A stretch of DNA of 64,000 bases from Tessaracoccus antarcticus (lineage in GTDB: Bacteria; Actinomycetota; Actinomycetes; Propionibacteriales; Propionibacteriaceae), in assembly GCF_003688855.1 (NCBI RefSeq), contig NZ_REFW01000001.1:1550001-1614000 (forward strand), read 5' to 3'. The position numbers were made by a program, and so were the translations under genes. Shown piece after piece: positions 36,885-44,619 of this stretch (positions are counted from its first letter, which is position 1; each line of letters starts with the position of its first letter). The notes beneath the pieces are model-generated. The model had not been told where the DNA came from and did no database searches. It saw only the letters and a program-made list of their open reading frames with translations.

Positions 36885-38365
36885 GCCATACCCTCCTCAG
36901 TTGTACGGAGCGATTCAAGTTCGCCGACTGATATGACGGCGATCGGCAGATCTCGCTGCGGGAGCCGCTCGGCAAGAATCCAGTTCTGATCGGCGTAGAA
37001 CGGCTCAAGCGTCACGACCAGTCCGACCCGGGGCTTCGCCGGACCGATCGACGGTTCGCGTTCGGCGATGGCTTCAATATCGCGATGCGACCGATTGAGT
37101 TGCCTGATCCCCTTCCCGATGCTGCTTTCGACCGAGTCGATCCAGTCGCCGCTCCCTACCCTCAGTGATTCCACCGGCTGCCGAGCCTTGCACTCGATGA
37201 GCACCAGCACTCCCGGAAGGTCCAGAAACCAGTCGCAAGAGTCGGTCTGCGACTTCCGAGGGCCGTACCGGAGTTCTGGGATGACCTGGCGGTCGCCGGC
37301 GACGAGGTCGAGTTGTCGTCCGACGTAGTGTTGGAAGACCGGACCAAGGTCGCGCGTGAAGCTGTCGCCCAGCGCGCGAGTCCCCATGTGGTATATCGAC
37401 GGTGGTACCGCTTTTCGCATGATCGCCTGTACCCACGGCGCGATCGGGATGGGTGCGACGTCATCGATGAAGGGCTTGTCGTCGAGGGGATTGAACGCGT
37501 ACTTCTTCTGCGCCTTCGGCAGTGGATCCTGAAAGCGCCGGTTCGCCTCCTTGAAGTCAGCCGCGGTGGTGACGAGATACTCGGTGAACGTGCGGCGGAT
37601 GGCATCGTAAGGGATTGCTTCAATGAGGTCGTCCCAGCCCGGCCCATTGAACAAGTCGAGGGAGAAGCCACCGTTGTGTTGCTCCGTCATGGTGGAGATC
37701 AGGAACAGACTCTCGACATAATCCTCCAGCGTCAGCCCATCCGTGATGGTCTCGAACCAGCCCGGTGTCATGGCCTCCGGGGCGAAGCCAGGAGGCATCT
37801 CGACTGCGGACCCGAACAGAAGGATCGTGCGCGCGATCTGGCCGGGGTTGGAGTGCTGGCTAGGAAACTGTTCGAAGAAGTGCCTCGCGAGCACTTGCCC
37901 GAGCCCCTCGGTGGAGGTCGGATCACGGACGAGGCCCTCATCGGCGAGTTGGACGCACTGGTTGCACAGGCGGAGGAGCGTGCGCCGGTCGGCTTCCGGT
38001 CGCTCGAAACTGCTCCAGGAAAGCGCCGTACGAGCGACGTCAGCGACGCACCAGGGAGTGAGCCCCATCCGGGTCAGTTCTTTCGGCAGCTCCTCGAGGG
38101 CGATCTGAGCGGTAACTGCTGCAGCCTGGACGAGGAGACTGTCGCGGTCGACCCTGCGGACCGCGCTCTTGTACCGATCCCACGTCGGTGGTGATGCAGT
38201 CGAGCCGCGGATGGGAAACTTCACTCGGGGATTCTCGCATCTTTGCCGACACAATCGTTGAAATCCGTCCGAGTCGGAGGCATTAGCGCTCAGCCCGGCC
38301 CAGCCAATGTGTTGCCACTTTTCCGTCACGTGGTCATGCGCGTCCGGCCCGACGCTCGTCGACAT
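36881..38365 (-). CDS. island cargo gene A, PD-(D/E)XK nuclease-like protein
   Basis: 494 residues from ATG 38365; GTG 38224 (353 codons further in, giving VKFPIRGSTASP) may be the true start because the first 47 residues look less protein-like. The first 350 residues are mostly helical and unrecognised (QAAAVTAQIALEELPKELTR, GLTLEDYVESLFLISTMTEQ). Residues 355-395 carry E364, D378 and E391-C-K393 in VLVLIECKARQP, with hydrophobic strands around them: the E...D...ExK arrangement of PD-(D/E)XK nucleases. The tail ends with alternating strands (RVGLVVTLEPF, PIAVISVGEL). First gene of a two-gene operon on the island. The nuclease call is by motif. Confidence 0.75.
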   Translation of the reverse strand: MSTSVGPDAHDHVTEKWQHIGWAGLSANASDSDGFQRLCRQRCENPRVKFPIRGSTASPPTWDRYKSAVRRVDRDSLLVQAAAVTAQIALEELPKELTRMGLTPWCVADVARTALSWSSFERPEADRRTLLRLCNQCVQLADEGLVRDPTSTEGLGQVLARHFFEQFPSQHSNPGQIARTILLFGSAVEMPPGFAPEAMTPGWFETITDGLTLEDYVESLFLISTMTEQHNGGFSLDLFNGPGWDDLIEAIPYDAIRRTFTEYLVTTAADFKEANRRFQDPLPKAQKKYAFNPLDDKPFIDDVAPIPIAPWVQAIMRKAVPPSIYHMGTRALGDSFTRDLGPVFQHYVGRQLDLVAGDRQVIPELRYGPRKSQTDSCDWFLDLPGVLVLIECKARQPVESLRVGSGDWIDSVESSIGKGIRQLNRSHRDIEAIAEREPSIGPAKPRVGLVVTLEPFYADQNWILAERLPQRDLPIAVISVGELESLRTTEEGMA

Positions 38366-38403
38366 GATGTATCCGAGCTCTCATCGACCCCGCCACCACT
38401 CCA

Positions 38404-38814
38404 GTGTCACAGCGGCTACAGGACCAAGGAAAGTCCCTGCGCGTGCTGTGGAGCTGGCCGACGCTCAGCCAGCCGATTTCCGAATGTGACGACTGGACCG
38501 ACCTCGCGCGTCCGTCACCCAAAGGCGCGCCGAAGCCGTGGAGTCCGGTGCTTGCGATGGAGCGACTCGGGCTGGCACAGATCGCCCGGCCGTCGGAAGA
38601 GGGCTACAACCGCCACGGCTTCGTCTACGGGCGACAGGTGGCCATCCGACGGAACGCACCCTTCCCGTTGAACACGATGTTCCACAACCGGTGCACTTCG
38701 TACTCGGCCACCGCAGCACCCGACATCCCCGACGGACCCTCCTACCGACTCCGCAACCACCACGCCCAAGCAAACGAACTCCGCCGCATCACAACCGGTA
38801 CCAACACCCGCTGA
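38404..38814 (+). CDS. hypothetical 136-residue frame, perhaps a remnant
   Basis: Codon use is coding-like (G/C third positions, few rare codons), and the protein contains WTDLARPSPKGAPKPWSPVL and RLGLAQIARPSEEGYNRHGF, unlike a random frame. No family is recognised. GTG 38404 has no good ribosome site, and the open frame continues upstream to 38368, so this may be the 3' part of a truncated gene. It diverges from gene A. Confidence 0.4.
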   Translation: MSQRLQDQGKSLRVLWSWPTLSQPISECDDWTDLARPSPKGAPKPWSPVLAMERLGLAQIARPSEEGYNRHGFVYGRQVAIRRNAPFPLNTMFHNRCTSYSATAAPDIPDGPSYRLRNHHAQANELRRITTGTNTR

Positions 38815-38819
38815 CCTGA

Positions 38820-39372
38820 CCCCGCGACCCGGGAACTTCGATGAGCAACTCCGGGGATATTCGATGAGCGCCGTCAAAGCGCACCCATCCGCCTCAAGTA
38901 GCTAATCACCCGCTTTTTGCGGCGTCTCGTTTATCTACAGATGGATGAGACGTCTTCGCTTGCTAGCGAGGCCGCACCGGACCTCGCTAGGTCTACAACA
39001 ACGAACTGTCGTAAAAAGTCATCTTGCCAAAGAACGTCTCAGCCATCATGCTTCTCAGGGTTCATGAGGCAGAACGATCGCGTGACATCTATCAGGCGCC
39101 AGCGCCACCAACCGCGGCAGCAGCCGGATGTGGCGCGCTCGCCGTGGCAGCGCTGCCCGGTTCCTGACCGTTGATCACATCGAAGGTGGAGAGTTCGTCT
39201 CACTGGACGTGTCACGGGAGGCCACTTACCTCTGCGGTTCCAAGCGTGACGCCGCGCCACCATGCCTCGCCCGATCCGATAATTGCAGAACCATGTCTCG
39301 GAACCTATGGCGCCGCTTTTGTTAATCTCTCGGAAGAAGGTGAGAAGCGTGCTGGCCGTGGCCTATTGGTCG
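38820..39372. other. island stretch without a convincing gene
   Basis: About 550 bp. GC is lower than average, short frames on both strands lack ribosome sites and codon bias, and there are no strong hairpins or repeats. It lies between the small frame and the integrase 3' end and may hold remnants of lost cargo. Confidence 0.5.
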
Positions 39373-40530
39373 TCAATCCGAGGATGATGGTCGCCTCACA
39401 CAGTCCAAAGCAGCGGCCAGTCGCCTGTCTGCATCTGCGAGGGCGTGAGTGTATCGCATGGTCATCCCGGCAGTCGTGTGCCCGAGGCGGCGCATGGTGA
39501 CGGGTGTGGGAGCGCTGAGGTCAGCCGCCAAGGAAGCGTGGGTGTGTCGTAGCACATGGGGAGTCGCATCCGGCCGGCCTACGGCTCGGGCGGCTTTGGC
39601 AAAGGCGCGAGCGAATACCGAGGAGTGAAGGTGTCGGCCGTCAGGCGCATGGATCAGTAGGCCGTCAGGTCCTGGCAAAGCATACAGATCGAGATGAAGC
39701 CGCAGCTCCAGAAGCAGGCTGAGTGGCATGTGAACGGTACGTTAGCCGGCGTCGGTCTTGGGTGCACCAACTTCGAAACCCCCGGGTACCTTGATCACGG
39801 CCCGCTGGACCCGGATCGTTCCGTCTTCAGCGTCCATGTCCCTTCGTCGAAGCTCGGCAAGCTCTCCGTAGCGGAGACCACACCAGCCACCGATCAGGAC
39901 GGACAGACGTAGATGAGCAGGCATCTTGTCTGCCAGCGCTTCCAGTTCGACGACTGAAAGTGGTTCTATCCTGCGGGCCGTCTTCGTGCGGATCCGTGTG
40001 CGCCGGGGAAGTGCAGCCGGGTTACTCGGCAATAGATCCAGTTCAACTGCACCGTTCAAGGCTGTGTGTAAAAACTGAAAGGCTTTTGATCTAGCTCTTG
40101 GCTTTGTCGGATCGAGGGCTTCCCACCAAGTCCTCACATGCAACTTGGACAGTTCCTGCAGAACCACTTCACCAAGTTGCGGCTCGATATGGTTGCGAAG
40201 CAGTGACTCATAGTCGCGCCGGGTGGTCGGGCGCAGTTCGACAGAAGGCAGCCAGCCACTGATGAACAGCGAGACCGTCACCGGCCCTCCCGCCAGCGGA
40301 CCGTCTCCGCCACAAGGGCTGGCCGCTACTGCCTGCTCTCGTTCCCAAGGGGATGCCCAAAGACCGCGCTCCACCAGTTCACGCTCGCGAGCGAGCCATC
40401 CCTCGGCATCCGCTTTGTTGGTGAAGGTGACTGTAGCTTGGTGTCTGTTGCCGTCTGGCCCCATGTATCTGGCCTGATAACGCTTGGACGGCAGCCTTCT
40501 GATTGATCCGAATCCGCGCTTGCCTGCCAT
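39373..40530 (-). pseudogene. tyrosine integrase interrupted by one in-frame stop
   Basis: The frame starts at ATG 40530 (GGAGGA upstream) with MAGKRGFGSIRRLPSKRYQA, an N-terminal AP2-like arm-binding domain. A SAM-like core-binding domain follows (GWLPSVELRPTTRRDYESLL), then the catalytic domain with the first arginine in GLRYGELAEL. A TAA at 39744-39742 breaks it after GAPKTDAG. The same frame continues RTVHMPLSLL and includes HVLRHTHASLA (HxxR), LGHT and the nucleophile in MTMRYTHALAD. Every catalytic residue is present and no frameshift is needed, so a single base change explains it. ATG 39729 could start a separate C-terminal product. Integration specificity is tRNA-Leu. Confidence 0.88.
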
Positions 40531-40541
40531 GATCCTCCGTC

Positions 40542-40571
40542 GTGCCCAATACGTGCCCAATACGTGCCCAT
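40542..40571 (+). repeat. right arm-type sites at the integrase promoter (three copies)
   Basis: GTGCCCAATA occurs at 40542 and 40553 and GTGCCCAT at 40564, with an 11-bp period, 12-41 bp upstream of the integrase ATG. The position suggests both integrase binding for recombination and autoregulation. Confidence 0.65.
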
Positions 40572-40685
40572 CGTAGTCCCTTTGGGGGGCTCTACGTACG
40601 CGTGAAGGGTCAAGGGGGATGCGTTAAAGCCCTACTCAGGAAGACTTTTGAGGACCTGAGTGGACACTTGGGAGTCGAATGCGGA

Positions 40686-40710
40686 AGGGTTCAAGTCCCT
40701 TCTTCGGCAC
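40686..40710 (+). repeat. attR core (25-bp direct repeat, right copy)
   Basis: Identical over 25 bp to 36019-36043, but not attached to a tRNA structure here. It marks the island's right end, 156 bp beyond the integrase start. Confidence 0.88.
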
Positions 40711-40996
40711 CCCTCCCACAGGGCTGTGACTCCAAGGTGTGCTCCACGATGTTGCTCTGAACACGCTCCGCGCGTCACACGGGCGACATGTGGGCCAGAC
40801 GCCCGTGCACCGGTGAGAACACCCGGCCGTTCCTGACGCCGTCGCCGGGAGCGTCGCCTGTGAACCGGCGACTCGAGGCGGCCCTGCACCCAATCCCGGG
40901 CCGGCCACAACCCGCATGACGCGAGATTCAAGGGGGGCCAGCAGGGTGCCCCGCCGGTGTGTGAATCCTGCATGTGCTCGGGCGTCCCGCTGTATA
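40711..40996. other. intergenic stretch after attR
   Basis: 286 bp between attR and the 3' end of the alpha-galactosidase gene. It contains GTCGCCGG/CCGGCGAC (40841-40848 and 40865-40872), a possible weak hairpin. No gene is supported. Confidence 0.4.
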
Positions 40997-43171
40997 TCAA
41001 CTGGCGTGCAGGACCTCGATGATCGTGGCCTGCTGCGGGTACTGCACTGGTGGGCGCAGTCCGATGGTGGAGAGTTCTCGTCCGGTCAGGACCGTCTCCT
41101 GGTGGGGCCAGATCAGGGGTGACTGGCCGGGCTGGGGGTCCTGCCCGCCCGGGTGGAGGAGTCGCACCTGGTAGTGCGTGTGCGGGTCGAGTCCGGGGAG
41201 GGTGATGGGGGCCGGGGGGTAGGTGATGGTGGTGGTGGCCTGGGTCACGGTGTAGATGGCTCGCGAGCGGTTGGCCGCGACGATGCCGCGGACGTCGAGG
41301 CCTGTGTCGGTGCCGTCGGTGAAGACGATGTGGCCGGTGGCGACGAGGTCGCGGATGTCCTTGGCGAAGGTGACCCAGTCGGTGATGCGGGCACGGGTGG
41401 CGTCGTTGGCCCGGGTGAGGTCCCATTCGATGCCGAAGTGTCCGAACAGGGCGACGGCGGCGCTGAGGTTCAGCGAGACGGTGCGGCCGGTGGAGTGCAC
41501 CACAGGGCTGGTCAGGTGCATGCCCATCATCTCGGGGGGCACCACGAGGCTGGTGTACTTCTGGTTCTCGAGGCGCTCGATGGGGTCCAGGCAGTCGCTG
41601 GTCCAGATCCGGTCGGTGCGATCCAGGATGCCGAGGTCGACCCGTGCCCCACCGGATGCGCAGCTCTCGATCTCCAGCCCGGGGTGGGCCTGTGTGAGTT
41701 CGTCGAGGAGGCCGTAGAGGGCCAGGGTGTGCTCGTGGACCATGGAGCGGCCGCCCGGGCCGGATCCGGCGTCGACGAGGTCCCTGTTGTGGTCCCACTT
41801 GAGATAGCTGATGGGGTAGTCGTCGAGGAGGGCGTGGAGCCGCCCGGCGATGAATGCGTAGGCGTCGGGGTGTGCGAGGTTGAGTACCTGCTGCTGGCGG
41901 CCGGAGGGGGGAAGGTCCTGCCTGCCCTGGAGGAGCCAGTGCGGGTGGTCGCGGGCCAGGTTGCTGTTCGGGTTCACCATTTCTGGTTCCACCCACAGAC
42001 CGAACTCCATGCCGAGCGTGTGCACATGCTCCACGAGCGGGTGGAGGCCGCCGGGCCACACCTGCTCGTCGACGAACCAGTCGCCGAGGCCGGCGGTGTC
42101 GTCGCGACGCCCCGTGAACCAGCCATCGTCGAGGACGAAACGCTCGACACCCACCGCGGCGGCAACGTCCGCCAACTCGGTCAGCCTGTCGAGATCGTGC
42201 TCGAAGTAGACGGCCTCCCACGTGTTGAGAGTGACAGGGCGGGGACGTCGGGGATGCTGGGGGCGAGCACGCCATTCGTCGTGGAATCGGTGTGAGAGTT
42301 CGCTGAGCCCATCACCCCACGACCCCATGACCCACGGTGTGGACAGCGACTCGCCCGGGGCGAGGGTGCCCTCGCCCGGCAACAGCAGTTCGCCGCCTGC
42401 CAGGAAGGCCTCGCCGGTGGTGACCCGCTCGGCGATGACGCGGTGGTTCCCGCTCCACGCCACGTGGATGCCGTGAACACGACCCCGCTCGAACCCGAAT
42501 CCGGGGCGGCCGGTTGCGAGCAGCAAGGTCGCGTCGGCCCCGGGACGTCCGCGTCGGCTCTCACGCAGGTGGGTCCCGAAGGAGAACTCGTGGCGGACCG
42601 CGGAGCGTTCCCTCAGGTGACGGCCGGTGGTTTCCACCAGTTCTGAGCCGTCCCACGGGACGGGGAACGCGGCGTGGAGCGATGTGAGTGTGAAGTTGTC
42701 CTCGGAGGCGTTGTGCACGGTGATGCGCTGGTGGAACAGTCCGGAGGCACCGACGCGCAGTTCGAGGTCCGCTGTGAGCCCCGACTCCTCATCGGTGAGG
42801 CGCAGACTCGCCTCGTGCTCGCTCACCTCCAGGCCTGTGACACGGAAACTCAGGCTCGACCCCCGCGCACCGTGACCCTCGATACCCGGGGTACCCAGCC
42901 AGCCACGGGCGGGTGTTGACAACACCCCCAGCCGGCCTGTGCGATCCAGCCCCCCGCTGACCCGCTGCGGGGTCGTTGCCGCCACTAGAGAGGACAGCGT
43001 TGTGTCACTGGCACGCTCCAGTTCCTCGCCCCAGTGCACAATCACCGGCCCGTCCGGCGCATCGACATCCACAACCACGCTCGTGCCGCCGCGGCGGAGA
43101 TGCACCACGGGGTGGGACGAAGGTGTCGGGGTGGGTCGCGACGCCGTGGTCTCTGTGGTCTCAGTGCGCAT
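40997..43171 (-). CDS. alpha-galactosidase, GH36
   Basis: 724 residues. An N-terminal beta-sandwich occupies about 1-310. The catalytic barrel contains LNTWEAVYFEHD, FVLDDGWFTGRRDDTAG and FGLWVEPEMVNPNSNL, the nucleophile D460 in YLKWDHNRD, CASGGARVDLGIL, and the acid/base D526 in RIWTSDCLDP. A short C-terminal beta domain follows. This matches the long tetrameric bacterial GH36 enzymes that remove terminal alpha-galactose from melibiose or raffinose-type sugars. There is no signal peptide, so it acts inside the cell. It is divergent from a ROK regulator that probably controls it; no sugar transporter is adjacent. Confidence 0.93.
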   Translation of the reverse strand: MRTETTETTASRPTPTPSSHPVVHLRRGGTSVVVDVDAPDGPVIVHWGEELERASDTTLSSLVAATTPQRVSGGLDRTGRLGVLSTPARGWLGTPGIEGHGARGSSLSFRVTGLEVSEHEASLRLTDEESGLTADLELRVGASGLFHQRITVHNASEDNFTLTSLHAAFPVPWDGSELVETTGRHLRERSAVRHEFSFGTHLRESRRGRPGADATLLLATGRPGFGFERGRVHGIHVAWSGNHRVIAERVTTGEAFLAGGELLLPGEGTLAPGESLSTPWVMGSWGDGLSELSHRFHDEWRARPQHPRRPRPVTLNTWEAVYFEHDLDRLTELADVAAAVGVERFVLDDGWFTGRRDDTAGLGDWFVDEQVWPGGLHPLVEHVHTLGMEFGLWVEPEMVNPNSNLARDHPHWLLQGRQDLPPSGRQQQVLNLAHPDAYAFIAGRLHALLDDYPISYLKWDHNRDLVDAGSGPGGRSMVHEHTLALYGLLDELTQAHPGLEIESCASGGARVDLGILDRTDRIWTSDCLDPIERLENQKYTSLVVPPEMMGMHLTSPVVHSTGRTVSLNLSAAVALFGHFGIEWDLTRANDATRARITDWVTFAKDIRDLVATGHIVFTDGTDTGLDVRGIVAANRSRAIYTVTQATTTITYPPAPITLPGLDPHTHYQVRLLHPGGQDPQPGQSPLIWPHQETVLTGRELSTIGLRPPVQYPQQATIIEVLHAS

Positions 43172-43235
43172 GTAATAGTGTTACCACGGAAGTAATGGTG
43201 GGGCAAAGGGTGCAGCCCTGTGAGGAGGTACCAGG
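43172..43235. promoter_or_regulatory. shared control region of the GH36 and ROK genes
   Basis: The 64-bp divergent spacer contains TTACCACGGAAGTAA (43181-43195), an interrupted inverted repeat TTAC/GTAA, 10 bases upstream of the GH36 ATG, placed to block its promoter. GAGGAGG at 43219-43225 serves the ROK gene. A role as ROK operator is inferred. Confidence 0.5.
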
Positions 43236-44348
43236 ATGCTGACCGACAGCGAGGCTGCCTTGGCCGAGGCCGTGCTCCTGCACGGTCCGCTCTCACGGCG
43301 ATCCCTCACCAGCCGCTTGGGATTGTCCGCGGCGAGCCTGACGCGTCTGGCCAAGCCCTTCCTCGCCCGCGGGCTCTTCGTTGAGCTCGAGGAGGTGCCG
43401 GACGGCTTGGTGGGCCGCCCCACCAAGCCCTTGGACATAGCCCCCAATCTGCCCTTCTACGCGGGCGTCAAGGTCACCGGGGACTTGGTGCACGTCGTGG
43501 CCACCGACGTACGGGTGAACGAGATCGCCAACTGCGAGATGCCGCTGCGTGACACCTCGCCGTCCGAGGTGATCTCGGTCATCGCCGAGGCAGTGGACCG
43601 GCTGGGGGTCACCGGTATTGCGGGGCTCGGAGTCAGCTTGGGCGGCTCGGTCGCCGATGGCATTGTCGCCCGTGCGCCGTTCCTTGGATGGACCAATCTG
43701 CCCTTTGTCGCACTGCTGGAGAATGTGGTGCGCATCCCGGTCACCCTCGAGAACGACCTCGTGGCGCTGGCCGAGGCTCAACGGTGGTTCGGACTGGGGA
43801 AGGGACTTCAAGGTTTTGCGGTCGTCACGGTGGGCGCGGGTGTCGGGTATGCGCTGGTGAGCAACGGCACAGTGTCGCGCTCCCACGACTCCGGAATTGG
43901 TGTGGCAGCCCACATCCCGCTGTCATCGATGGGGCCAACGTGCCACGAGGGACACATCGGGTGTGCGCAGGCGATGCTCACCAGCGAGTTCATCGCCGCG
44001 TCGGTGTCGTCGGCCATCGGCCGCACTCTCACGTGGGCGGAAGCCGTCCACGTGGCCCAGGATGAGCCACCGGCACGCGCCGTGATGGATGCCAGCGGCG
44101 AAGCGCTTGGAAGGCTTGTCGCGCTGGCCGCGAACCTGTCATTGCAGTCCGATGTCATCCTCGCTGGAGAAGGGATAGCGCTGTTCGACCTCACGGAGGA
44201 GACCGTGCGTCGAGCCGTTTCCTCCCACCGTGATCCACTCGCGAGCCCCGTGGCCCTGCACATCGATCGATCCGGCTTCCGGGCGTGGGCACGAGGGGCC
44301 GCAGCCGTCGCGATCCAGACCTCGCTCAGGCGCCTCACCTTGCACTGA
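43236..44348 (+). CDS. ROK-family transcriptional regulator
   Basis: 370 residues. Residues 1-70 form a winged helix-turn-helix (LLHGPLSRRSLTSRLGLSAA, then VGRPTKPLDI). Residues 80-365 form an ROK sugar-kinase-like domain with VTLENDLVALAEAQRWFGLG and VVTVGAGVGYALVSNG. The zinc motif is only partly kept (CHEGHIGCAQAM). Such proteins repress sugar genes and release DNA on binding the sugar. It is divergent from the alpha-galactosidase gene, which fits a galactoside-responsive local regulator. Confidence 0.88.
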   Translation: MLTDSEAALAEAVLLHGPLSRRSLTSRLGLSAASLTRLAKPFLARGLFVELEEVPDGLVGRPTKPLDIAPNLPFYAGVKVTGDLVHVVATDVRVNEIANCEMPLRDTSPSEVISVIAEAVDRLGVTGIAGLGVSLGGSVADGIVARAPFLGWTNLPFVALLENVVRIPVTLENDLVALAEAQRWFGLGKGLQGFAVVTVGAGVGYALVSNGTVSRSHDSGIGVAAHIPLSSMGPTCHEGHIGCAQAMLTSEFIAASVSSAIGRTLTWAEAVHVAQDEPPARAVMDASGEALGRLVALAANLSLQSDVILAGEGIALFDLTEETVRRAVSSHRDPLASPVALHIDRSGFRAWARGAAAVAIQTSLRRLTLH

Positions 44349-44448
44349 CGTACCGTGTCGCCTGCCCACAGGGGTCCCGGTCTCCCCGCCGGGGCGATTG
44401 TCACGCAGTCGGATTCCCCCCCAACTCACCTCACGAGGGGACGTGCCA

Positions 44449-44581
44449 TCAGCGAGTCCGATCGGCGTCCATGATGATCGACCCGTTGACGTCGAGCCGG
44501 AGCTTGCCGCCCATGTCGTCGGAGGTCATGGCGACGGGCACGCCTTCAACCCCGCCGTCGTTGGTCTTCGTTGGACCCGGC
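44449..44581 (-). pseudogene. coding-like remnant, minus strand
   Basis: A short frame reads GPTKTNDGGVEGVPVAMTSD, then MGGKLRLDVNGSIIMDADRTR and a stop. Codon use is coding-like but there is no start, and a coding-like run upstream is in another frame, suggesting a frameshifted gene end. No family is recognised. The rest of 44349-44619 shows nothing. Confidence 0.25.
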
Positions 44582-44619
44582 CACGGTGGGGCCTGTGATC
44601 CGGCTCGCGGGCCCCATGC

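Larger units (their letters stand above)
36019..40710. mobile_element. 4.7-kb integrative island in tRNA-Leu(UAG)
   Basis: The island is delimited by a 25-bp perfect direct repeat at 36019-36043 (within the tRNA 3' end) and 40686-40710. It carries a tyrosine integrase next to the right end, reading leftward, and a coupled two-gene operon at 36279-38365. There is also one small plus-strand frame and about 550 bp without a convincing gene. Arm-type repeats lie near both ends. Codon use and GC look less extreme than in the flanks by eye. No plasmid replication, transfer or phage structural genes are seen, so it is a minimal genomic island, possibly mobilised in trans. Confidence 0.88.

Noticed and set aside
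38515-38877. Minus-strand frames opposite the 38404-38814 frame.
   Set aside because: Gly/Arg/Val-rich shadow products; the plus frame has much better codon use.
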